Shown here in pieces: positions 45,481-55,449 of a stretch of 64,000 nt of DNA. Where the stretch lies: NCBI GenBank assembly GCA_023053685.1, contig JALIGW010000002.1:252105239-252169238 (forward strand). The letters run 5' to 3'. The DNA is from Diadophis punctatus similis (lineage: Eukaryota; Chordata; Lepidosauria; Squamata; Dipsadidae). The notes beneath the pieces are model-generated. The model searched no databases and was not told the DNA's origin. It saw only the letters and a program-made list of their open reading frames with translations. Each line of letters starts with the position of its first letter. Position 1 is the first letter of the stretch. The position numbers and the translations under genes were made by a program.

Positions 45481-45824
45481 GTATTTTTCGGAGTATAAGA
45501 CGCACCTTAGTTTTGGGGGAGGAAAATAGGGGGAAAAAATCTACCTAACAGGTATTCATCTGGCTAGCGTCCTTAGTCTGGTCAGCTTCAGCACATTATT
45601 TATCTCCTGGTTAGGGCTGAAAACCCCTTTTTCAGAGGGAGTAGGAATGAAAACAAGTCTGCAAAGACTTAGGGCTGGTAAAAAACTACTTCAAGGGAGT
45701 AGGAATAAAAAAATGCTGCAAGCCAGTAAGATCGTTAGCACCCCGTTAGGGCTGAAAAGACCTTTTTCAGAGGAGTAGGAATGAAAACAAGCCTGCAAAG
45801 ACAGAGTAGGAAGCCAGGAAGATC
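45481..45824 (+). mobile_element. tataagacgcacc-type element, right side lost
   Basis: Left end gtatttttcggagtataagacgcacc, as in the complete copy at 57935. Inside, ttagggctgaaaa.cctttttcagaggagtaggaat occurs twice as a direct repeat. It ends at the telomere-like run instead of its right terminus. Confidence 0.7.
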
Positions 45825-45843
45825 GTTAGGGTTAGGGTTAGGG
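45825..45843 (+). repeat. Short interstitial telomere-like run (TTAGGG)3
   Basis: gttagggttagggttaggg is three full vertebrate telomere units, placed exactly between the element at 45481 and the truncated zinc-finger exon of locus E. Confidence 0.7.
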
Positions 45844-45849
45844 TACCCA

Positions 45850-46110
45850 TATGGTTACGTTCCTGTGATAGTCCTCTTGTGTCTCACCATATTAGCATGC
45901 ATGCTAAATCTTTTGCTAAATTGGGAGCACTGGTAGAGTTTCTCTCCAGTAAAGTTTTTGCCACATTCCAAACATTTCTATCACTTTTCACTGGGTGGTT
46001 CATCTCGTGCGTAATCACCTGTGATCTACAACTGTTTTTCCCAGACAAGGCAGTCTGTGGGGCTTTTCAAATTCTTGAGCAGGCCAAAAATGTTTCTGAG
46101 GTCTTACTTT
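45850..46110 (-). pseudogene. Zinc-finger locus E: remnant of the finger exon
   Basis: On the minus strand, decayed words LYQCSQ(F)SKRFSMHANMVRHKRT then YHRNVTIW-like remain. Only the first finger is left; the array is gone at about 45845. Upstream come a KTLLEK-type finger ruin and the conserved linker. The exon 5' end is near 46329 (CTTCCTCATCAG|GTGAGAGACAAGG). The first exon is at 55086. It is clearly a dead copy. Confidence 0.7.
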
Positions 46111-46329
46111 GAGTTTCTTGGATTCAAGCCACTCTTCCCTTCATCATTAATTTATGCCTGCCCATTTTGGCTATCCAAGGGATCTTTTCCTTCCCACTCA
46201 CTCCCAGTTATTTGCTCTTTTTTATTTGGATATTATCTCCCTGGAGTTATCATGTAATATTTCCTTGAGTTGCACATACTTTTTCCAGATCAAAACTTTG
46301 TTCTTGTTATTCTCTCCCTTGTCTCTCAC
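46111..46329 (-). other. 5' part of the last exon, locus E
   Basis: It has the same linker block as A-D (gagacaagggagagaataacaagaac on minus) with stops. The acceptor AG is followed by GTGAGAG rather than ATGAGAG. Confidence 0.5.
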
Positions 46330-46589
46330 CTGATGAGGAAGGAGAAGAGTTTTTACACTTTCTGGAGGAATTGGAAAAGATTTTGACTGGTGGCTTGTTT
46401 TGAATTTTAATGCTGCTTCTCATTCTCTGCTGTCCAGAATGCTCTTCTTGGCATCCTCTTTATCTGTAAGATTCATATTAATCGTTAGTTTCATTATTGT
46501 TTAAAAAATGGCTGCAGGACTGTGAAAGCAGCAAGGAAAACCCATATATTATCATGAAAACAACAATATTCTAGTTTAAATTCTAACAA

Positions 46590-49500
46590 GGAACAGACAA
46601 GTTCCACACAAGGAACAGACTCTATTGTGACCTGCAGAGCATGCTCCATGTACACTCTTATGCCCACAGAACTCCAAAACTACATATGTACCAAATGCAA
46701 ACTAATCAAATTACTAGAAGAAAAAGTAGAAGATCTAGAGAAAAACCTAAACACCCTCAAACTCAATCAACAAAATGAGAAACCCCAAACCTCACAAAAA
46801 GAACATGCACAAAAAGAACATAAAAATGACCAAGCAACTTCCACTACAGGTAACCCCCCAGAGGAAGAAAGCAGATGGACACATGTCACCCACAGAAAAA
46901 AACACAAACCAAACACAAAACCACAGTCCAAACCAACCCACCCAGACCCAACCCCACTGACTCTAAGCAACCAATACCAGGGACTTCCAATAGAAGATAA
47001 CGCACAGACACACAGAAAAGAAACACCAGAAAGAACGCTCAACAAAGCAGCACCACCAAACACCACTACAACACAGAAAGAAACTCCCCAAACAACCCCA
47101 AGCAAAAAGAAAAGGCGAGTACTGGTAATAGGAGATTCAATCCTCAGAGGAACTGAACCCGCCATCTGTAGACCAGATAACCAATCCAGAGAGGTATGCT
47201 GCCTTCCAGGAGCCAAAATCATAGACGTAGCAGAGAAAGTAACCAAAATAATAAAACCCACAGACTATTACCCCCTACTATTACTCCATGTAGGAACAAA
47301 TGACACAAAAAAGAACTTGAAAACAATACAGAACGACTATGAGCAACTAGGCAAGAACGTCAAAAACCTAGGTGCGCAAGTAGTCTTCTCATCCATACTA
47401 CCAACAAGAGGACAACACCCAGCAAGGGAACAAAGAATCCTACAAGTAAACCACTGGCTAAAGGGTTGGTGTCGCCAAAAAAAACTTTGGATTCCTAGAC
47501 CACAGACTGCACTACCTCCAAGATGGACTTTTGGCAAGGGACGGGTTACATCTCACAAAGACTGGGAAGAATGTCCTCGGAAAAAGACTGGTCCAACTTG
47601 TCAGGAGGGCTTTAAACTAAAATCGCGAGGGGAGGGTGACCAATCTACAGGATCCCCGGGGCCCAACTCCAAGCATGGACCCCAAGCAAACAAAACAAAC
47701 AATGAACCAAAAAGGGATGGGGAAGAAAACAAACTCAAACGACAAATAAGAGACAAAGAAAGAACACCCACAACCAGGCACAAAGAACTCAAATGCCTCT
47801 ACACAAATGCACAAAGCCTAGGGAATAAACAAGGTGAACTTGAAATATTAATGCACGAAGGTACACATGACATAGTCGGAATAACAGAAACTTGGTGGGA
47901 TGAATCACACGATTGGAACACACAGATAAAAGGATACAAACTCTTCAAAAAAACCAGATCACATAAAAAAGGAGGTGGTGTTGCACTGTATATAAAGGAC
48001 CACTATGTAGCTACAGAGCTACAAGCAACCAAGGAAGAAAACCCATTAGAATGCATATGGGTCAACATAAAAGAAAAAAAGAACGACACAACAATAGGAG
48101 TATACTACAGACCACCAAACCAAACAGAAACAATGGACACCCTTTTTACCAACCAGCTAAATAACATATACAAGAAAAACAACATTGTAATAATGGGAGA
48201 CTTCAACTACCCGGATATCAACTGGAAAACCAACTCAGCACCAAGTGAGAAATCTAACAGATTCCTAACCAGCCTAGCTGACAACTTCATTGTCCAAAAA
48301 GTGGAGGAGGGAACTAGAGGGGCAGCCATACTGGATTTAATACTTACAAACAGAGAAGAAACAATAGAAGGAGTTGAAGCTGCAGGAACACTTGGTGAGA
48401 GTGACCACGTAATACTAAAATTCACCATAAAGCAAACACAAATAACTGAACATAACAACACCTATATCCCAGACTTCAAAAAAGCCGACTTCAATAAACT
48501 CAGAGAAAACTTGGGGAAGTTCCCTTGGATGAAAGTACTAAAGGGTAAAACAACTCAAGAAGCCTGGGAGATCCTAAAAAACACGATCTTAAAAGCCCAG
48601 AACACCACAATACCGATGAGGAAGAAAAACAAGAAATCCAAAAGGAAACCAGCATGGCTAAACAAAGACCTCACCGATAAACTGAATGAAAAAAAAGATA
48701 AATACAAAAAATGGAAAGATGGGCACATAACCAAGGCAGAGTACCAACAGACAGCCAGAATCTGTAAAGAAAAAATCAGGACAGCAAAGGCCCAGAATGA
48801 ACAAAGACTCGCAACAAAAGTCAAAGACAACAAAAAAAGCTTCTTCCAACACATAAACAACAAGAAAAAAATCAAAGAAACAGTTGGTCCACTAAGGAGA
48901 GAAGACGGCAAAGAAGTAACAGACAACACAGACAAAGCAGAGCTACTGAACACATTCTTCGCATCAGTCTTCACACAAAAGGAAACTGCAGCTCAACTAC
49001 CCAACAACACAAATATAAAAAACAGATTCGAAGCAAGACTCAACCTAAGCAAAAATACAGTAAGAGATCACCTATCTGAACTTAATGAATACAAAGCACC
49101 AGGACCTGATGGATTACACCCCAGAGTCCTAAAAGAACTAGCAGAAGTCATTTCGGAACCACTGCACCACATCTTCCACAAATCCTGGAACACAGGGGAA
49201 CTCCCCGAGGACTGGAAAAGAGCTGATGTGGTCCCCATCTACAAAAAAGGTAAAAAAACAGACCCAGGAAACTACAGACCAATCAGCCTAACATCAATAC
49301 CTGGGAAAATACTGGAAAAAATAATTAAAAACCAGATCTCACATCATCTAGAAACAAACCAAGTAATAACCAACAGCCAACACGGATTTGTTAAGAACAA
49401 GTCATGCCAAACCAACCTCATTTCATTTTTCAACACTGTGACCAAATTAGTAGACCAGCGAAATGCAGTAGACATCATATACCTGGACTTCAGCAAAGCA

Positions 49501-50626
49501 TTTGACAAAGTAGACCACAACCTACTTCTTCATAAGCTAGAAAAAAGCGGGATAGACAGCTACACAACCAGATGGATTAACAACTGGCTGACCAACCGTA
49601 CCCAACGAGTAGTCCTCAATGGCTCTAAGTCCACATGGAGAGAAGTAAGCAGTGGCGTACCACAAGGTTCCGTCCTAGGCCCAGTACTCTTTAATATCTT
49701 CATAAATGACCTAGATGAGGGAATAGCAGGAGAACTAACCAAATTTGCAGATGATACCAAGCTGGCGGGAGTAGCAAACACCCCAGAGGACAGACTCAAA
49801 ATCCAGAGGGACCTTGACAGACTCGAACACTGGGCCCAAACAAATAAAATGAAATTTAACACGGAGAAAAGTAAAATTCTACACCTAGGTAAGAAGAATC
49901 AAAAATACACATACAAACTGGGTGAAACCACACTCAATAGCAGCGATTGCGAGAGGGATCTTGGAGTCTTGGTAGACAGCCAACTAAATATGAGCCAGCA
50001 GTGTGCAGCAGCAGCCAAAAAGGCCAACGCAGTCCTGAGCTGCATAAATAGAGGGATACAATCAAGGACCAGAGAGGTACTAGTACCACTCTATAAAGCC
50101 TTGGTCAGACCACACCTAGAGTACTGCATCCAGTTTTGGTCACCACACTACAAAAAAGACATTGAAACCCTAGAGAAAGTGCAGAAGAGAGCAACCAGGA
50201 TGATAAAGGGTCTGGAAAATAAAACATACGAAGAGCGGTTGCAGGAACTGAGCTTGGCCAGTCTGGCGAAGAGAAGGACCAGGGGTGACATGATAGCAGT
50301 GTTCCAATACTTGAGGGGCTGCCACAGAGAGGAGGGGGTCAGGCTGTTCTCTATGGCACCAGAAAGCCAAACAAGGAATAACGGATGGAAGCTGACCAAG
50401 GAGAGATTCAACCTGGAAGTGAGGAGAAACTTTCTGACGGTGAGAGCGATCAACCAGTGGAACAGCTTGCCAGCGGAGGTTGTGAGAGCCCCAACACTTG
50501 CGACCTTCAAGGGGAGACTGGACTGCCATCTGTCTCAAATGGTGTAGGAACTCCTGCTTGAGCAGGGGGTTGGACTAGATGACCTACAAGGTCCCTTCCA
50601 ACTCTAATAATAAATCTAAATCTAAC
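46590..50626 (+). mobile_element. Nearly full-length young CR1 LINE
   Basis: It inserted in the intron of locus E. It runs from about caaggaacagac to the 3' UTR agcagggggttggactagatgacctacaagg and a taataaatctaaatcta tail. The flanking intron is continuous with that of gene B (cattaattatgattcaa follows). The ORF has no internal stop over 3.9 kb, so the insertion is recent. The 5' UTR is short or missing. Confidence 0.85.
46627..50547 (+). CDS. CR1 polyprotein-like ORF: ORF1 esterase region joined to ORF2 (EN + RT)
   Basis: This 1306-codon ORF has: an N-terminal coiled coil (LLEEKVEDLEKNL); a lysine/threonine-rich linker; an SGNH/GDSL hydrolase-like region with VIGDSILRG (about residue 168) and VGTNDTKKN (about 222); an AP endonuclease from LKCLYTNAQSLGNK (about 388) with ETWWDE, GDFNYPDINW and ESDHV; and a reverse transcriptase with DGLHPRVLKELA, YRPISLTS, DFSKAFDKVDH, GVPQGSVLGP and FADDTKLAG (about 827-1045), ending CHLSQMV. 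In usual CR1s, ORF1 ends with an ARDGLHLTKTG block and a stop before ORF2. That block is here in the +1 frame after an 8-A run (47477-47484), with its stop at 47618-47620. One extra A thus fuses the two ORFs and removes the last catalytic histidine block from the frame. ORF2 looks complete and could be active. Confidence 0.85.
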   Translation: MTCRACSMYTLMPTELQNYICTKCKLIKLLEEKVEDLEKNLNTLKLNQQNEKPQTSQKEHAQKEHKNDQATSTTGNPPEEESRWTHVTHRKKHKPNTKPQSKPTHPDPTPLTLSNQYQGLPIEDNAQTHRKETPERTLNKAAPPNTTTTQKETPQTTPSKKKRRVLVIGDSILRGTEPAICRPDNQSREVCCLPGAKIIDVAEKVTKIIKPTDYYPLLLLHVGTNDTKKNLKTIQNDYEQLGKNVKNLGAQVVFSSILPTRGQHPAREQRILQVNHWLKGWCRQKKLWIPRPQTALPPRWTFGKGRVTSHKDWEECPRKKTGPTCQEGFKLKSRGEGDQSTGSPGPNSKHGPQANKTNNEPKRDGEENKLKRQIRDKERTPTTRHKELKCLYTNAQSLGNKQGELEILMHEGTHDIVGITETWWDESHDWNTQIKGYKLFKKTRSHKKGGGVALYIKDHYVATELQATKEENPLECIWVNIKEKKNDTTIGVYYRPPNQTETMDTLFTNQLNNIYKKNNIVIMGDFNYPDINWKTNSAPSEKSNRFLTSLADNFIVQKVEEGTRGAAILDLILTNREETIEGVEAAGTLGESDHVILKFTIKQTQITEHNNTYIPDFKKADFNKLRENLGKFPWMKVLKGKTTQEAWEILKNTILKAQNTTIPMRKKNKKSKRKPAWLNKDLTDKLNEKKDKYKKWKDGHITKAEYQQTARICKEKIRTAKAQNEQRLATKVKDNKKSFFQHINNKKKIKETVGPLRREDGKEVTDNTDKAELLNTFFASVFTQKETAAQLPNNTNIKNRFEARLNLSKNTVRDHLSELNEYKAPGPDGLHPRVLKELAEVISEPLHHIFHKSWNTGELPEDWKRADVVPIYKKGKKTDPGNYRPISLTSIPGKILEKIIKNQISHHLETNQVITNSQHGFVKNKSCQTNLISFFNTVTKLVDQRNAVDIIYLDFSKAFDKVDHNLLLHKLEKSGIDSYTTRWINNWLTNRTQRVVLNGSKSTWREVSSGVPQGSVLGPVLFNIFINDLDEGIAGELTKFADDTKLAGVANTPEDRLKIQRDLDRLEHWAQTNKMKFNTEKSKILHLGKKNQKYTYKLGETTLNSSDCERDLGVLVDSQLNMSQQCAAAAKKANAVLSCINRGIQSRTREVLVPLYKALVRPHLEYCIQFWSPHYKKDIETLEKVQKRATRMIKGLENKTYEERLQELSLASLAKRRTRGDMIAVFQYLRGCHREEGVRLFSMAPESQTRNNGWKLTKERFNLEVRRNFLTVRAINQWNSLPAEVVRAPTLATFKGRLDCHLSQMV

Positions 50627-50823
50627 ATTAATTATGATTCAATTGGAATATAGAAGACGAGCAAAATTAAAGTTCAAATATTGTTTCAATAATAAAATTC
50701 TCTTTTTGGCTTGGATAGATCACACATATTCGCACACATATCCCCCCCCCAAAAAGACACATAAGAATTTCTGTATTTCTGTGTGCATATGCGTGTGTAT
50801 ATCAATCAGAATAAGTCTTCTGG

Positions 50824-51571
50824 TTCAAATATTCTGGAAAAAGATTAGATTTTAGTTGGAGCAGATGTTAAACGTGAAAATGGACTTAAAATCAGAAATG
50901 TTCCTATTGGGGATCTTTCGGAGCAAATTTACTAAAGAAGAACGATATTTAATACTGCAAATAACTACCGCAGCTAGATTATTGTACGCTCAAAATTGGA
51001 AATCAGATATTATTCCTTCTTCAAATATGATAATTAGGAAAATTTTAGAATGCTCAGAAATGAGCAAGCTAACGATGGAGATTCATCAAAAAGAAGACAC
51101 TGAAGTCTATGAAATATGGAGAAAATGGTATTCCTGGTTACAATTAAACAAAAAATTAAAATTATGGTCACAGAAGATTTGATTCGAGAAGGAAAAAACA
51201 TCTCTCTTTCTTTATCATCTTCTTAACAACAAAAATGATTATTATTCATGCGTATAATTTGAGAATATAATTATGAAAAATAATGTAAATATGAATAAAT
51301 ATGTTTTGGGTTAGTTTGAAGTAAATAGTAAAAGTGATAAAGGTTAAAAGAAACCAACGTAGTAAGATTGATTGCAAAACTGGATTCAGATGCACTAAGG
51401 TATAGCTGTTAAAATGAAATGCTGTTTTTTTGTGAATCAGTGTTTGCATTTCTTTTTTTCCCCTTTTTTTCCTTTTCTCTTTTCTTCTTTTTCTTTCTTT
51501 GATGTTGTGTGTTATCATGTATGTTTTTAATGTTAAAAAACTGAATAAAGATTATTTTTAATTAAAAAAAA
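50824..51571 (+). mobile_element. 5'-truncated L1 (another subfamily)
   Basis: It reads KMDLKSEMFLLGIFRSKF and LILQITTAARLLYAQNWKSD to LNKKLKLWSQKI, then a 3' UTR and tail aataaagattatttttaatt(A)n. The target duplications are agaataagtcttctgg (50808-50823) and agaataagtctcctgg (about 51572-51588). Its 3' UTR differs from that of the L1 at 4973. Confidence 0.85.
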
Positions 51572-51589
51572 AGAATAAGTCTCCTGGGT

Positions 51590-51627
51590 CAACCCCCTGC
51601 TCAAGCAGGAGATCCTATACTATAGGA
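51590..51627 (-). mobile_element. CR1 3' tail, minus strand, left of a hAT
   Basis: gtcaaccccctgctcaagcaggagatcctata is the reverse complement of the CR1 3' UTR. It resumes at 52978 after the hAT. Confidence 0.8.
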
Positions 51628-52969
51628 CCGTGATGGCGAACCTATGGCACGCGTGCCCATAGCAACAGCTATGTTGCCTGTCATGTGCGGCCTTGCCTAT
51701 TTGTCTTCCAGGTTTCTGGTGCGCATGCGTGCCCGACGATCAGCTGTCCTTTGCGCGTGCGGCAGTGCCGAAAAGCGGTGTGCACATGCGCGCCGGCCAG
51801 CTGATTGTCGGGTGCGCAAGCAAGCCAGAACCCAGAAGTTTGGCTTTTTCAGAGCGCTATCCCTTTGCGTATGTGGCAGTGCCAAAAACCAGCCTGCACA
51901 TGCACGTTGGCCAGCTGATCATCAGTAAGGTGACCAGACGTCCCGCTTTTGGCGGGACAGACACACTTTTCAAGTGTGTGTCCCGCGTCCCGCATTCTTT
52001 TCAAAAAGTCCCGCTTTTTTGAAAAGAATGCCAAAACAGCGGGACGTCTGGTCACCTTAAAAGAGGAAGCAAAATAGAGGTCCCGGAAGCAAGTCGGGCG
52101 GAATTCCAGCGACGTGGCTGCCTGCTGGGGGGAGGGGGAAGGGAGGCTGCTCCTCCTCTCCTTCCCCCGCCCCATGCCTAGCCCCGCCCTCGGAGGCGCC
52201 GCTGCTGTTGGGAGGGGTGAGGGACGAGGAGACGTCGCCGCTTTGAGCTCACGAGCGGCCCCTCCGGCGGCACAAACAGCCCTTCCTCGTCCCCCTCCCC
52301 TTCCTTCCCCCGTCGCCTCGCTGCCGCCGTTGCCCTGGGGCCGGGCGGGCGACCGGGAGACCGCGGCACTTGGATGCCTGGAGCAGGTAAGCTGCCGGCT
52401 GCCTCCTTTCCCCGTCTCCGCCTCCCGTTCGTTGCTTGCCAGCCCGGCCGAAGGGGAGGCGGGAGGTGAGGAAAGGCCTCCCGAAGGGGAGGCGGGCTCC
52501 CGAAGGGCTCCCAGCTCCCGAAGGGGAGGCAGGCCTTTCCTCGCCTCCCGCCTCCCCTTCGGGAGCCGGGAGCCCTTCGGGAGCCCGCCTCCCCTTCGGG
52601 AGGCCTTTCCTCGCCTCCCACCTCCCCTTTGGCCAGGCTGGCAAGCAACGAACGGGAGGCGGAGATGGGGAAAGGAGGCAGCCGGCAGCTTACCTGTCGC
52701 GAGCTCCAGGCATCCAAGCGCCCTCCCACCTCCCCCCCCACCTGGACGCCGACATTTGCTGTTTTGCCATCTGCGCATGCACAGCGTTCTGCGCATGCGC
52801 AGAGGGCAAAACAAATGGTGGCGCCCAGGCGGGCCCGCCCCCCCCGTCCCGCTTAAAAATAAATAAATCTGGTCACTTTAATTATCAGGCACGCATGTGC
52901 ACTAGAACCCGGAAGTTCGGCTTTTCCGGAGCACGGCCCCGATGAGCGCACACGTTTCCGCCATCACTG
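51628..52969 (+). mobile_element. cagtgatgg-type hAT with nested element
   Basis: Ends ccgtgatggcgaacctatgg and ccgccatcactg. The 8-base duplication ctatagga is perfect (51620-51627 and 52970-52977). About 300 bases of hAT lie to the left and 90 to the right of a gtgaccagac-type element (51927-52878). Confidence 0.9.
51927..52878 (+). mobile_element. gtgaccagac palindromic element(s) nested in the hAT
   Basis: A short complete copy, taaggtgaccagacgtcccgc to gcgggacgtctggtcacctta, spans 51927-52061. A larger unit continues to tctggtcactttaa at 52878. The larger part repeats the CpG-rich core of 33478-34378 in opposite order, with large inverted repeats around 52380-52710, and the tgcgcatgcgcag hairpin at 52761-52812. 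Open frames (such as 51849-52814 minus) are GC artefacts. Confidence 0.65.
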
Positions 52970-52977
52970 CTATAGGA

Positions 52978-53285
52978 TCTCCTGCTATACCATTTCAGAC
53001 AAGCGACTGTCCAGTCTCTTCTTGAAAGCTTCCACTGATGAAGCACCCACAACTTGTGTAAGCAAAGTTGTTCCACTGGTTCTCACTGTTAGGAACTTTC
53101 TCCTTAATTCTAGGTTGCTTCTCTCCTTGATTAGTTTACCTCCATTGCTTCTCCTCTGCCGTTCTGGTGCTTTCTAAAACAAGCTGACGCCCTCCTCTTT
53201 GGCTCAGCCTCTCAAATACTGCAAGACTGCTACCATGTCACCTCCCATTTCTTTTTATCTCTACGTTCTTCATATGTTTTAGTCT
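52978..53285 (-). mobile_element. CR1 fragment, minus strand, right of the hAT
   Basis: It reads ggatctcctgctataccatttcag, then agcacccacaacttgtg and the reverse complement of the CR1 C-terminal codons up to ctaccatgtcacctcc. It is homologous to 29143-29435 and 63301-63545 in the paralogous introns. Confidence 0.8.
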
Positions 53286-53368
53286 CCAGGCCTTTTAATT
53301 TTAGTCTCTCCCATTTCCAAGCAAACAATTACAGGCAGAAGTTTTAAATCATGCAGCATCAGTGTAAT

Positions 53369-53614
53369 GAGCCAAGGTGGCGCAGCGGTTAGAGGCAGGT
53401 ACTGCAGGCCACTTTAGCTAACTATGATCCGCAGGTCAGCGGTTCAAATCTCACCGGCTCAAGGTTAACTCAGCCTTCCAAGGTAGGCAAAATGAGGACC
53501 CAGATTGTTGGGGGCAATATAAATATACATTGCTTACTGGTGTAAACTGCTTAGAGAGTGCTTGCACTGTGAGGCGGTATATAAATCTCACAAATAAATA
53601 AATAAAATAAATAA
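53369..53614 (+). mobile_element. SINE, plus strand, AATA-tail subtype
   Basis: Head gagccaaggtggcgcagcgg, ggttcaaatctcaccgg, core gaggacccagattgttggg, tail ctcacaaataaataaata. It inserted in the locus E intron within gtaataacattt. Confidence 0.92.
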
Positions 53615-53680
53615 CAGCATTTGGGGAGAGAAAGAATATTCAGTAGTCACCCAAATGTTTCAGCCTTGTTCCTTGCTTAA

Positions 53681-54860
53681 GGTGACCAGACGTCCCGATT
53701 TTGGCGGGACAGACCCGCTTTTTCATCATTTGTCCCGCGTCCCGCCCGTCCTCTAAAAAGTCCCGATTTTTTGAAATAATGCACGACTAGGGCATTCTTT
53801 CAAAAAATCGGCCTGCAGGCACTCGAGGACGGCCAGGTTGGGCCCAGCCGCAGGGGCAGCAGCAGCAGCAGCAGGCCCTCTCAAAATCGGGACGTCTGGT
53901 CACCTTAAAACACCCACCCATACCTTTCTCTCTGCAAGGCGGGCGCGGAGAGATGACGTCGCTGTCGGCGCCCCACGCTGATTGGCTGTTGAAGGGTGAG
54001 GGGCGGCGCGACAGCAGCAAGCCGGGAGCGCTCGCCCGGAATTGGAGTCAGCGAGCAGCTGGGCATCGGGGCTCTTCCCCCGCCTTCTCCATCCTCCAGG
54101 GTCGCCACTGCGGGGGTTCCGTCTCTCCGGTGGTGCCTGCGTTGGAAGGGAAGGGGGGGAAAGGCAGCCTGCGGGGCTTGGCACGGCTGGGAGTTGCGAG
54201 GCGGCGTAGCAACCGGGCTGTTCCTCCGGGTGTGCTAAAGTGCTCGAGTTTTTTCTCTCACACACACACATGCACAACCTTCCAACGACCGGGAAGTCGT
54301 GCTGGGAGATCCAGTCCGACCCGGTCATTGGAAGGTTGTGCATGTGTGTGTGAGAGAGAAAAAACTCGAGCACTTTAGCACACCCGGAGGAACAGCCCGG
54401 TTGCTACGCCGCCTCACAACTTCCAGCCGTGCCAAGCCCCACAGGCCGCCATTCCCCCCCTTCCCTTCCAACGCAGGCACCACCGGAGAGACAGAACCCC
54501 CGCAGTGGCAACCCTGGAGGATGGAGAAGGCGGGGGAAGAGCCCCGATGCTGGGCTGCTCGCTGACTCCAATTCCGGGCGAGCGCTCCCGGCTTGCTGCT
54601 GTCGCCGCCGCCGCGCGTGAACGCGGTCCGTGGCAGGAAGCAAGTTCAAGCGACCCTCCGCCGCTGCCGGCCTGCAGCCCGGCGCCCCTTCCTGCCTGCC
54701 CCGCCCCGTGCCCCGTACTCAGCTCTTGACTTTTTCCCTCTGCGCACGCGCAGCGTTCTGCGCATGCGCAAAACTCAAATGGCGACGTCCAGGCGGCCCC
54801 GCCCCCCCCCTTTAAAAAAATGTCCCGCTTAAAAAAAAAATATCTGGTCACTTTATCCTT
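53681..54860 (+). mobile_element. gtgaccagac elements with a 600-bp palindrome
   Basis: A short unit taaggtgaccagacgtcccgattttgg to cgggacgtctggtcacctta spans 53681-53908. The sequence continues to tatctggtcacttta (54860). In it lie the large inverted repeat 54009-54604, a tgcgcacgcgcag/tgcgcatgcgca hairpin (54728-54781) and cccgcttaaaaaa near the end. CpG-rich; no coding region recognised. Confidence 0.65.
54009..54604. repeat. Near-perfect inverted repeat, 285-base arms
   Basis: The left arm 54009-54293 starts cgacagcagcaagccggg, and the right arm 54320-54604 ends with its complement. The loop is about 26 bases. The arms contain cctccggtggtgcctgcgtt-like and cacacacacatgcacaacc segments, with a few mismatches and small indels. 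Confidence 0.85.
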
Positions 54861-54878
54861 GCTCTGCTTCCAGAATCT

Positions 54879-55014
54879 CAGTGTTTCCCAACCTTGGCAA
54901 CTTGAAGATATCTGGACTTCAACTCCCAGAATTCCCCAGCCAGCATTCGCTGGCTGGGGAATTCTGGGAGTTGAAGTCCAGATATCTTCAAGTTGCCAAG
55001 GCTGGGAAACACTG
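54879..55014. mobile_element. 136-bp foldback hAT miniature element near locus E exon 1
   Basis: cagtgtttcccaaccttggc...gacttcaactcccagaattcc, loop, and the inverse ending gctgggaaacactg. The flanks ttccagaatct and ttccagat are an imperfect duplication. Confidence 0.85.
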
Positions 55015-55085
55015 TTCCAGATCGTGGAGAAACCCAAACGGCCCGACTTGCTCCTGGTTTCTCCTCCGACCTGCCCTCCGATCAC

Positions 55086-55140
55086 CTGCCAGGAGCCGCT
55101 TCCACCCTTCAAACAACACAAGAGGCACCAGCGACGCCAT
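55086..55140 (-). other. First coding-capable exon of locus E
   Basis: The ATG at 55140 reads MASLVPLVLFEGWKRLLA, and the donor is changed to GTGATCGG. Its finger exon is lost 9 kb away. The ETS-like pair ccggaagaggaagttcc is kept upstream. Confidence 0.6.
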
Positions 55141-55449
55141 TATCCTCCCATGCGTGAGCCGGAAGAGGAAGTTCCTCTGCCCGTATCCTCTCCTCTGCAT
55201 CCTTTCTAGTAATACTCGATGGTTTTAACTCCGTTTCACCTCCGCTGCTCTCCCTCCGTTTGGATGTCGCAAAAAAAGCCAACAGCGATGCCGATTATAT
55301 TGACAGTATTCTAGGCCCTGGCGTTGTGTTAGCACTCCCCCTAGTGACGTGAAGGTGAAAATACGCTGATTCTGTCTCTGGCGTTTCCAAGACATTTATA
55401 ATGAAGTACTGTTTTTCACTCTTTGCGATCACATCCATAACTTTTCTCC

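Noticed and set aside
46767..47261. 164-codon minus ORF opposite the CR1
   Set aside because: Antisense of the A/C-rich CR1 ORF1 region, with hydrophobic low-complexity translation.
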